NCBI GenBank assembly: GCA_001972305.1
Contig: BDDD01005132.1
Span: forward strand, 1-64,000
DNA length: 64,000 nucleotides
Source of the DNA: Cephalotus follicularis
Taxonomy: Eukaryota > Streptophyta > Magnoliopsida > Oxalidales > Cephalotaceae
Direction: 5' to 3'
Position numbers and translations under genes: made by a program. Of the stretch, positions 1 through 9,699 are shown one piece after another; the first letter of the stretch is position 1, and each line of letters starts with the position of its first letter. The notes below the pieces were generated by a model that searched no databases, was not told where the DNA came from, and worked only from the letters and a program-made list of their open reading frames with translations.

Positions 1-1905
1 TCAGCAAGCACAAGCATTTCACAGTACAAGTCAAGCAATTACATATAATTACTTGATCAAATATATTTGTTTAAAATATATTATTCCGTTCGCAAGTTGT
101 AATAAGTTGTAAAACTTAAAACAATACATTTCTCTGTCTTTGGAAATACTTCCCCAATCATTTCGAAAATATATACATTCATAAATTATACATTTTCGCA
201 AATTACATTTGGTTTCGTAATCAAACCCTTAAAACATGTCATTGGAAATACTTCCCCATTCATCTTGAAAATATATAATTTCATATGTTGTCAAATATAC
301 ATATTCGTGTACAAATGATCATAATGATCATACAAGCTTTTCAAAATGGTTAACACTTTCATAAAAGCAACCATAATGCAAATCATAGTAAAAATGCAAA
401 CATATGCTCATAATGCATCTAGGTTCGTTTCTAGAGTCGTTTCGGGTCTAACGGGTCCCATTCGAGCAAAATCCTACTGTCCAGGGAAAAAGGCGTCGAT
501 ACTATGTACAAGTATTCCCAGGCATTTTTGGACCAAAGACGTCGATGTCTTTACAAAGACATCGATGTCTTTTTCATACCAGAGAATATCAGTTCGTGAG
601 CCTTGATTCTAGAGGCTAAAATCCAACCTTTTAATCCCTTATATAAATGAATCCCACTATATGAACGTATAAGGAATGTTACTGGTTAATAGTAACACAA
701 CCAGAACATCAATCCGAAACCAGACAGGTAATTCCAAGCGGCTAAATGGCCATCTAAAACGAACATCACAGTTCTATAATTTCCCAGAAAAGGCGTCGAT
801 GTCTTTACAAAAGCATCGATGTCTTTTATATTTCACACAAAGGCGTCGACGTCTTCTCATAGACGTTGATGTCTTTACAACCCAGAATGTAATTTCCACG
901 ATTATAACACACCAATCCATTTCCAAATCAATCCTTTACACAACCAACACACATATTCATGTAATCATACATGCATGATTAACTCAGTGCATCACAGTAG
1001 CACTACAACAAGTCCAGAATCACAATCCATTCATTAACATGCAAATCCCCATGTTAATCATTAACTTAAAACTCAAAATGCATGTATAAATCCATCACTT
1101 TCCCCTACCTTATTGTTCCAAGTTAGGAACTAGAAGTCCACCTCTTTAAGTTCCTTAGTTCTGCCTACCAGCAGCTCCAAGATCCCTTAGCAACTGCTAC
1201 CCACGAGCTCCATTCTTCAGCTTAATCCAAGCTCAACAATGGTGGTTCTCCTTTTCCTCACACTCACTGTTTTTCTCCTTTTCCTTCTTCTGGTGTTTTA
1301 AAACGAGAGAGATAAGTGGGGAGGGTTGTTTTAGCAGGCCCCCTCGTGTTCTCTTCCACTTTCCAAGTTTCTGCATATTTCTTTTTGTTTTGTTTAACCT
1401 CTTTCTTTGCAAGTTGCATGTGAGGGTGGTAATCCCTTGCATGTTCCATGTGAGGGAAGGTTTTGGAACATGCCAGGCAACACACCATTGTGATTAACAC
1501 GTCACAATGCACTTGTAAAGGCATCTGGTAAAGCCCCATAGAAAATCCCCTTGCATGTTACTCTGCCGACGAAGAACGTGGCAGCCATTCTTTACAAAGG
1601 CATCGACGTCTTTCCTTAGACGTCGATGTCTTTTCCTTTTTTGTAAGAAGGTGTCGATGCCTTCTCTCAAAGTCGTCGTGCAGCTCACTCCCCAAAGGCG
1701 TCGACGTCTTTTACAAAGACGTCGATGTCTTTTGTCCCAAAACAGTGCCGTTTCAAACATCGACATACACACTCCCTCCCTAAATCAATATTTGGATCTA
1801 GGGACCCCTTTTGAATTGAAACTTCAACATTCTTATTAATTCAAGCTTATGATTACATCATAAATCGATATATTACATTAAGGGAAAAAAATACCAGGCG
1901 TTACA
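1..1905 (-). mobile_element. Partial LTR, family B' (chromovirus-type), minus strand
   Basis: Read on the minus strand the LTR starts at 1905 with TGTAACGCC and runs out of the window at base 1. Its order of landmarks matches the LTRs of element B at 17622-20271 and 23799-26498, but with clear divergence. Base 1 corresponds to roughly 1.9 kb into the B LTR, so about 0.8 kb of it should lie to the left of the window. It carries TCGA-centred palindrome clusters at 490-572, 791-875 and 1593-1735, including a perfect 18-bp palindrome at 555-572. No coding capacity is visible; short open frames here are chance products. Whether this is a 5' LTR of a complete element or a solo LTR cannot be decided. 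Confidence 0.85.
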
Positions 1906-1907
1906 TC

Positions 1908-4126
1908 TGTCGCACCCCGTTATTCCATTCACGTACAATGGGCCAGCATATGTGGTGATATCAGAAAATAAGCATAAAATAATATTTCGGTACAATCCAA
2001 AAGTAAAATTTTGCGGAAGCATTTATTTAACCGAAACATAAGCATAAGCCATCCGCACGCATCCCATACTACGTGCGGGTAAAACGACAGTTATTCCTCA
2101 TAAGGAAAATACATCAACGAGGTATGAACCGTTCAATACCAAATACAATACATCATTAATATAAATAAAAACCTTAAATCAAAGATAAGAAGCTCTCCAA
2201 GCTTCAGCAGCAGTCTCCAAAAGTCCTTGCTTAATCTGAAATTGTAGGGGTTAGCCGTTATCCTCACTTGGCTAAGCAAAATGATAATGTATGATAAGGA
2301 GTATATGAATGAAACATGTATGACAGTTTATATTAAAATAACATTTGAATGGGCCAATATATAAGAAACCATGCCAAGTGGCCATAAACAATCCATATGC
2401 AAGAATACCGCACAAGGGTACAATCAATCAGTCCAGTAGTTGTCCGAAGACCAGTATTGACTCAAGACGTCGCCAACCCCTGGCCTACGTCGAGCACCTA
2501 GCTATCACCCCAACTCTGCTGATGATAGGAGGCAAACAGTACCACCGGCATTAAGCAGGTAGCAAACAGTCACAGTGTGGGTCTAGCCAACTCCTGGCAC
2601 GTAGAACCATCCCCGTAGTCAGTGATGTCTCCTATCACTCAACTACGACAGTAAACATAGACAAGCAATTCAATCAGTGCAATCCATGTAATATTACATA
2701 TGTATATAATATGCAATAAAAATTGTTTTCTTTAGAAACATTAACAGTGCAGTAATCGTACCTCTCATAGGAGAAACGATCTCAGTAACAGTAGTGGTTT
2801 CCAATTCGGAAACAAAACAGTAAACAGTAAAAAAGTAGGTAGTAAATCAGTAGTTTCTTCAACAATAAGTGTTCTTTGTAAAGGATAGTAAATATCAAAG
2901 TTTTGGGTCCAAGTCCCTTAAATAGTTTTCAATCTTTAAACCATCAGTAGTAGTGGCGTTAATAGCACCAAACAGTATATATGCTAACATAAATAGTATA
3001 TGATCACCAAGTCTCTAATTCCATTTTCCAATTCTCCTTTGCTTTCTATGTCAATATCATTAATCTTCGATTCTTTGTTCTTAACTTGTTTTGACAGAAG
3101 ATATATATATATACATAAAATCAGTATGTATATACACACTAATCAATTACCATAATCATCATCTAGTTGCAGCAAGAATTACTAGAACTCTTAAGTCTCT
3201 AGTTCCATTAAACACTTCCATACTCCAACAATTTACTCAATCTCGAATTCATTCATTTAAGTATTTGACAGAAGATATGTAATACTTAGAAACCATTTAA
3301 GCATTTATCTAATCATTAACAATACTCAAAATCCATTCTAGAGAATATATCATAATTTACACTTGAATCATCACTACTTTCCATTTCAATTCCAAAGATT
3401 GTTATTCTAATCCATTAATAGAAGATATATAACATTTTTCCTAGTCATTTTATCATCAAAATAATAAAGAATTCGGATTTAGAACTTACCAAGTGTCTAA
3501 AGCTTCAAAGTCCTCCTTTTTTGAGCTTTCTAGTCCTCCAATGCAAGCTCCACTAATCCCTTTCTCCTCTCTGTGTTTTCTAACACTCAAACACCATTCT
3601 AATCATCTGATCTAAGTCCCCAAGCTTATAATTTCGTCAGATTTCCACCTACTCTCATGCACTCACAATTTTCTTTCATTCTTTCTTCCATCACATGCTT
3701 ACTCACTCCACTTTCTCTCTTAATTTATCATTTGCAGGTATTAGGTATGCAGAGAACATGCAAAACATTCCCCTTTTTGCATGTTCTGGCAGGTGGGGAG
3801 ACACAAGTGCCATTATCCCATCTGTCCATCTTGTCTAAGCACATGGCAGAAAATCTGTCCTGTCAAAACCAGTCGACTGGAATCAGTGGGCAGTCGACTG
3901 CCTTCTTCACGTGGCCAACAGTCGATTGTTACCCTGTGGCAGTCGGCTGTTTGGGCTAGATTAGGGTTTTCCAACTTTGATACATCACCAATTGCACATA
4001 TAATCATCCCCAATCAATTACCAATCATAGAATTCGGTATAATTGGATAAATAACTCAATTAAAATGTATATTTTATTTCAAAATTGGATCAATATACAT
4101 TAATTGAATTTTTTGGTTATTACAAC
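1908..4126 (-). repeat. 3' LTR of element A
   Basis: On the minus strand the LTR begins with TGTTGTAATAACC or TGTAATAACC (4127 or 4124) just after a purine-rich tract and ends with GGGGTGCGACA at 1908. Both termini and much of the interior resemble the 2.75-kb LTR of element C, but this copy is shorter (about 2.2 kb). It carries the CAGTCGACTG palindromes at 3869-3880 and 3890-3901 plus degenerate copies to about 3950. A 58-bp AT-rich stretch near 3090-3130 contains an ATATATATAT run. Nothing coding is seen. Confidence 0.85.
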
Positions 4127-4127
4127 A

Positions 4128-4141
4128 TCTACCCCTCCTTC
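4128..4141 (-). other. Polypurine tract of element A
   Basis: On the minus strand the bases read GAAGGAGGGGTAGA, directly before the 3' LTR and downstream of the chromodomain stop codon. This is the expected plus-strand primer of reverse transcription. The upstream flank, around TTCGAGGACGAA, is nearly identical in elements A, B and C. Confidence 0.75.
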
Positions 4142-4172
4142 AAGAAATTTCGTCCTCGAAATTAACACGATA

Positions 4173-6063
4173 CTAAAACAAATGCGGGTAACATTCTCGG
4201 ATGTCATCCTCACGTTCCCAAGTCGCTTCATCCGGCCGATGAAACTGCCACTGAACCTTTACCATCGGAATGGATCGGTTCCTTAACACTTGTGTCTTGT
4301 AATGCAAGATTTTCACGGGTGATTCCTCGCAGGAAAGATCATCTCTTACTGTAACCGAGTCATAATCCAGGACATGTGATGGATCTCGGATATAACCTCG
4401 TAGCATCGATACATGGAAGACATCATGTACATTCGACAATGTAGGAGGCAAGGCTAGCTGATATGCTACCTCCCCTACCCTTTCCAGAATATCAAAAGGA
4501 CCAATATAGCGTGGCGCTAGCTTGCCCTTTTTCCCAAATCTTTGCACCCCTTTCCATGGAGATACCTTCAAAAACACGTGATCCCCAACATTGAAGGTTA
4601 AAGGCCTTCTCTTCATATTGTCAGCGTAGCTCTTCTGCCGACTCTGCGCTGCAAGCAATTTCTCTTTGATGAACTTGACTTTCTTCGAAGTCTCCTCCAC
4701 CAATTCCGACCCAAGCAATGGTCGTTCACCAACCTCGTCCCAACAGACAGGTGACCTACACTTTCTCCCATACAGTGCCTCATACGGAGCCAGGCCAATA
4801 CTCGAGTGGTAGCTGTTGTTATATGAAAACTCTATCAGAGGAATTTGGTCCTCCCAGGTTCCATCAAAATCGATCACACAAGCCCGAAGCATATCCTCCA
4901 AGGTTTGGATGATACACTCTGAATGTCCATCTGTCTGAGGGTGGAAAGCAGTACTGAGGTTCAATCTCATTCCGAAGGCTATCTGGAATCTCTTCCAGAA
5001 GTTGGAAGTGAAGATCGAATCTCTATCACAAACGATGCTCACCGGAACACCGTGCAATCTCACAATCTCCTTCACATATAACCGAGCCAACTTGCTCGCA
5101 GAATCCGTGACATGCGTGGGCAAAAAGTGTGCTGATTTGGTGAGTCTATCAACAATAACCCATACGGCATTATGTCGATGCCTAGTCAGTGGAAACCCAG
5201 AAACAAAGTCCATCGTGATGTGTTCCCACTTCCATTCTGCCACTGGTAATGACTGTAATAGTCCCGCGGGTCTCTGGTGTTCGGCCTTGACCCTCTGACA
5301 AGTCAAACACTTCGCGACATATTCTGCAATCTCGCGCTTCATGCTGGGCCACCAGTAAATCTTTTTCATATCTTGGTACATCTTGGTGCTACCAGGATGA
5401 ATACTGTACAGGGATTTATGAGCCCCTCGGTGTAGTTCATCCTTCACTCTTGGATCATTTGGAAGACATACACGTCCCCGATATCTTATAATACCATCAC
5501 CGTGTATTCTGAAATCAGACCCCGAATCCAGATTCTCTCGAATTCGATGCAGTTCAGGATCGTGCGGTTGTGCATCCTTGATGCGATGCAGTAACACTGG
5601 TTCTACCCGTATTTGGGCCAGAAAGATCCCCGGTGACTGATTGAATGGATACCATTCCCGAAAGTCTTCCAACATCTTCCATTGCGACACCATTGTACTA
5701 GCGATCATAGCCTTGCGGCTCAAGGCATCAGCGACTACATTTGCTTTCCCCGGGTGATACTGGATACTGCAGTCATAATCATTAAAGAACTCCACCCACC
5801 TGCACTATCTCATATTTAACGTGTCCTGACAGAACAGATATCTCAGACTCTTATGATCGGTGAAGATCTCAAACTGTGCCCCGTAAAGATAGTGTCTCCA
5901 CTTCTGAAGGGCAAAGATAATAGCTGCAAGTTCAAGGTCATGAGTCGGGTAGTTTTCTTCATATGGCTTCAGCTTCCTTGAAGCATAAGCGATCACCTTC
6001 CCACGTTGCATCAACACGCAGCCCAAGCCTTTACCCGATGCATCACTGTAGACTGCAAATGAA
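4173..6063 (-). pseudogene. pol: Element A pol, 3' part: RNase H, integrase, chromodomain
   Basis: The minus-strand reading starts right after a deletion junction near 6063. RNase H is recognised by [10 protein letters not shown] and [14 protein letters not shown] stop at 5805-5807 lies where element B has CAG, so it looks like one C-to-T change. After it, 540 residues stay open to 4173. Integrase follows with an HHCC zinc finger (CLTCQRVK intact), the catalytic-core landmarks MDFVSGFP and [12 protein letters not shown], and FHPQTDG. The last 60 or so residues form a chromodomain ending VQWQFHRPDEATWERE and YPHLF. The integrase of such elements joins cDNA to chromatin, and chromodomains direct it to heterochromatin. 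In FHPQTDG the usual SER that follows is SEC, so the catalytic glutamate is kept but the next arginine is lost. Confidence 0.9.
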
Positions 6064-8325
6064 CACAACGATGAACTGGTCCAAGTACGGTCGGAACACA
6101 TCGTTCATCAATGACATGAATGCAGCCGGTGCATTGGTAACACCAAAAGGCATCACTAGGAACTCATAGTGACCGTATCTTGTCCGGAAGGCAGTTTTCT
6201 CAATATCTTCTTCCCTCACCCTCAACTGGTGATACCCAGTTCTCAGATCAAGCTTCGAGAACACTCTCGCTCCTTGCAACTGGTCGAACAAATCCTCGAT
6301 GTGGGGTAAAGGATACTTGTTCTTGATAGTTGCTTTGTTCAACATTCTGTAGTCGATGCAGAGCCTCATCGACCCATCTTTCTTCTTGACAAACAGTACA
6401 GGTACACCCCACGGTGAAACACTGGGTCGAATGAAACCCTTATCGATCAAATCCTGTAACTGTAATTTTAGCTCTCTCAATTCTGCAGGAGCCATTCTGT
6501 ATGGTGCTTTCGAAATAGGAGCCGTACCTGGTGTAAGATCGATAACAAACTCCATATTTCTTCTCGGTGGCAAAGATCCCAAGACATCCGGAAATACATC
6601 TGGAAATTCGCACGCTACTGGGATCTCTTCCAGGCTCAAACCTTTCTCCTTCCTTCGATCAATCACATAAGCAAGATACCCTTCACATCCTTTCTCGAGA
6701 TACCTCGACGCACAGATGAAGGATATAATCGGTGTAGAAAACCCCTTGTCTCCCTTGAACTGAAAAGTAGTACCATCAGGTAGACAAAAATCAACCGTCT
6801 TATGGTAACAATACATACGAGCACGGTGCGCTGATAGCCAATCCATTCCCAATATCACATCGAAGTCATGGATAGGCAGTACAATCAGGTCTGCATATAA
6901 GGGAATGCCTGCCATAGACATCTCACAACTCCTATATACCGAGTCAGTATACATAGAAGTCCCAGTCGGTGTACTCACATCAAGTGTATAAGACAAGCAG
7001 TCAGGGGTGACATCTAAGCGAGATGCAAAATGTGCAGATATAAATGAATGCGATGCTCCAGAGTCCATCAGTACTCTAGCAGAAAAACCATATATATACA
7101 GAGTACCTCCAACAACAGAAGTCGACTCTGGAACCTCAGTTTGAGCAAGTACAAAAATCCTACCTTTTGCGATGCCCTTGCCGGTATCCTTCCTCTTCGA
7201 TGTTCCCGCGGCCGCACCACTGCTGCTCCCCGGCCCCGTAGGCGCTGTAGCAGAACTCTTCGGACAGTCCTTCACCGAATGACCCGGTGCCCCGCACCTC
7301 AGACACCAGCCATTGAACCTCCAGCAATCCTTTTGCAAGTGGCCCTTCCGACCACAGTGATAACAAGCTCTGGTTCCCGCATTGCTCCCCTGACTAGGAG
7401 TCCCCAGTGTGGCAGTCTGCCCAGACCTGTTCTTAAATGATTTAGCCGGAGAATCACTGCTTTGCCATTTCGAAGAAGCTGGTCTTGTCAGGTTCTATTT
7501 TTGGGACTGCGCTGGCCTCGATTGAGTACGAGACCGCTCTATCCTTCTATCATTTGCATCGTCCTCCAGAATCCTAGCTCTCTCAGCAATACCTTCAAAA
7601 GACGTTAGCTGCAAAAGTAATAACTTAGATCGGATATCTGGACGAAGGCCCTTCAGGAACCTCCGGATCTTTCAGGATTCACCTTCTACGAGATAGGGCG
7701 TGTGCCGAGCTAATTCCACAAAACGGGTCTGGTACTGAGCTACCGTCATATCACCTTGACGTAGCTCCATCAATTCTGTCTCTCTCCTGTCTCGCTCCAT
7801 CTGTGGAACATAAGCTGCAAAGAATTCTGACTGAAATCGGTCCCAAGTCCTATCCATATTTCGAGATTCCCATTTTGCTTCAACCATTTCCCACCAATGA
7901 GTAGCTTCACCCCATAGGCGGTACACAGCAAAGGTAATCTTCTGTTCGTCGGTACATCTCAAGGCATCAAATATCCTCTCCATGTCTCTCATCCACCGCT
8001 CAGCTACATTGGCATCCAACTCTCCCAGGAATGTCGGAGGATTCTGCCTCATGAACCGCTCCAGGTCTCTGCCAAAATCGCCAACATGGTTGACTTCTGG
8101 AGCACACTGTCAGGCTTGAGTAGCCTCATACATCTGTCTCATCTGTTCCATGTGTACAGCATTGGCTTGGATCTGCTGTTGGAAGAGATATGCCATGCGC
8201 TCGAAGTTGCTCCTCTCATCGTATACTGGAGGGACATTCATTTCTGGGGCATTTTCGTGAACAGGGGGGGCATCGTTTCCCTCGTCAGCTCTACGCCTTC
8301 CACGTCTGCCTCTCCTTCGATCCAT
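6064..8325 (-). pseudogene. gag-pol: Element A gag-protease-RT, 5' part, with stops and RT deletion
   Basis: The chosen start is the ATG at 8325 (MDRRRGRRGRRRADEG), matching the gag start of element C. One frame runs 8325 to about 6063 with stops at 8110 (TGA), 7672 (TGA) and 7495 (TAG). Gag capsid shows RLWGEATHWWE and YLVEGES. Two CCHC knuckles follow ([14 protein letters not shown] and [14 protein letters not shown]), then a retropepsin-type protease with [10 protein letters not shown] near 7060, then RT with [13 protein letters not shown] near 6230. The RT sequence stops just before the catalytic FxDD. It then joins RNase H through a deletion of about 430 bp relative to the colinear part of B and C. 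The copy cannot make active RT. Confidence 0.9.
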
Positions 8326-8415
8326 TCTGTTTCCTATATGGAATGACAAGATCATTAGGAAACAGTTTACTTAATTTTTTGAGAAACTTATCCCAGCTTA
8401 GCATATATGGAATAT

Positions 8416-8427
8416 GCTCTGATACCA
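8416..8427 (-). other. Primer binding site of element A (tRNA-Met type)
   Basis: The minus strand reads TGGTATCAGAGC, the usual complement of the plant initiator tRNA-Met 3' end. It lies four bases from the LTR end (TGTGACA at 8432). The leader that follows is nearly identical to that of element C. Confidence 0.85.
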
Positions 8428-8431
8428 CTGC

Positions 8432-8560
8432 TGTCACACCCCGTTCCCAACAACATGAAAAAGTGGTGGCAATCAACATATAAATCCGGCTTATGCAAAT
8501 TTACCATAAATTTTGCAACCAGTACACGATCTCACTTCGTGGGTACTACTTCTCTCAAAT
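8432..8560 (-). repeat. Remnant of the 5' LTR of element A
   Basis: On the minus strand the sequence ends in GGGGTGTGACA next to the PBS, like the other family LTRs. Beyond about 100 bp it no longer follows the 3' LTR at 1908-4126, and within about 130 bp it passes into copia-LTR-like sequence in the opposite orientation. The exact breakpoint is uncertain. Confidence 0.5.
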
Positions 8561-9251
8561 CCTTAGCCAATTTCTCTTGATTTTACACATTTTAGAAACG
8601 TGGGAATCATGGCTTCGGACTCCCAGGGAGTGAAGGCCATGATCCTAAGTAAATGGGAGATTGGGAGAGAGAAATGTAGGCTAGTTAAAAGGGATTTCTG
8701 CAGAAAAATGGAAGTGTGGAAAAAGGCTAGAGTTTTTGCTCGGCAATTGAGAGCTCGAATTCCTCTGTAGATTGCGAGTGATTCTTCATTTGGTATACAC
8801 CAAGCAAAGGCTTATCTAGGGTGGATTGATTATTGACTTCATTGGTCATAATCAATACTCCTTTTCTAAGCTAAGTGAGAGAGAGAGTGAGTTCAAGCAC
8901 TTTGATTTTGCTGGTTAGATTACTTGCTGTACCTGAGGCTTGGAAAAGACCAAAGGGATTCTACTCAAGCTTGTAGCGGCAAAGAACGAAGGAGCTAACA
9001 CCCACTGGTATAATTCTTGGTCCTTCTTCTTTATGCCATGCTTGTGTGTCACCATTGTTTGTAATGGTGACATTAATTCAATTCTGTTGATGTTGTGGTG
9101 ATCCATGTGGTCTGTGGACGTGCCATAATGGATTGGTTTATGTTTTATTGGGTGTTCTTCCGCTGCATGATTGTACATTTAAATTTTTATTCTACACCCT
9201 ACACACCTATGTCCATTTTGGCACCAGACTCGGTATATCCGATTCCATCAC
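8560..9251 (+). repeat. Remnant of a Ty1/copia LTR (R-U5 part) related to element F
   Basis: Landmarks keep the order seen at 54290-54707 in the F LTR: CACCAAGCAA followed by CTAGGGTGGA, then AGCTTGTAGCGGCAAAGA (F: AGCTAGTTTGCGGCAAAGA), then TTCCGCTGC, an ACACCCT box, and an end like ATATCC...CACA. The similarity is diverged. U3 is not seen, so this is a truncated, old LTR. Left and right limits are approximate. No gene lies in it. Confidence 0.5.
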
Positions 9252-9254
9252 ATG

Positions 9255-9610
9255 GTATGTGCATGCATTGGCCAAAATTTAGGTTATGTTAGACACAACA
9301 ATTTTGGCCACATTCCCCATTCTAGTCGCCCTCCCTTGTCCACTAGTGAGGATTTGAATTAAATGAAGTTTCAGTGTAGGACACTCAAAGTCCCATGCCT
9401 AAGTACGGGCTTGTGTAAGAGAAAGCATGATGCACTTATCACTTTGTGCATGTGCTTGGCCGAAATTGTCATGCATTAGATGCATGTTCTGCCAAGATAC
9501 ACATTCCCTTTCCTAGCCGCCACACCTTTGTCATTTAGTGACAATTTGAATTAAAGAAGGCTTGAGTGTTAGACACTGAAGCCCATGTGAAGGAATGGCT
9601 TTAGGTATGG
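9255..9610 (+). repeat. Diverged tandem duplication, about 190-bp period
   Basis: Two neighbouring segments (about 9255-9425 and 9446-9610) share the same order of short blocks: GTGCATG..TTGGCC, a CACATTCCC box, CCTAGCCGCC or CTAGTCGCC, a TAGTGA(G/C)(G/A)ATTTGAATTAAA box, and GTAGGACACTCAAAG / GTTAGACACTGAAG. The copies differ at many sites. No open frame of note is present. The block lies between the copia-LTR remnant and the next LTR, and may be internal sequence of the same old element. Confidence 0.6.
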
Positions 9611-9699
9611 GTGACTATGACAAAGTAAGGGCAAGGGAATGGTTTCCCTTTCCTCATGTCATTTTGTTGGGCCCTTTGAGAGAGTAAATGAGAGACTTA

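Larger units (their letters stand above)
1908..8560 (-). mobile_element. Element A: Tekay/Del-like Ty3/gypsy chromovirus, minus strand, defective
   Basis: Order on the minus strand: 5' LTR remnant (8432 to about 8560), PBS, gag, protease, RT (truncated), RNase H, integrase, chromodomain, polypurine tract, 3' LTR (4126-1908). The gag-pol frame is a single frame from 8325 down to a deletion near 6063, with nonsense codons at 8110, 7672, 7495 and 5805. The chromodomain at the C-terminus and the tRNA-Met type PBS fit a chromovirus of the Tekay/Del group. Its LTR, leader and N-terminal gag resemble element C, while its pol is close to element B, so the copy looks mosaic. The 5' LTR is largely missing, so no target duplication can be checked. 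Confidence 0.88.

Noticed and set aside
1555..1839. 94-codon plus-strand open frame with FTKAST and RRRLLQRRRCL
   Set aside because: It reads through the palindrome cluster of the B' LTR; same artefact at 346-606, 676-978, 17810-18052 and 23987-24229.
6356..6670. Plus-strand open frames across 4718-7440
   Set aside because: They are antisense shadows of the element A pol frame, which has clear domains on the minus strand.
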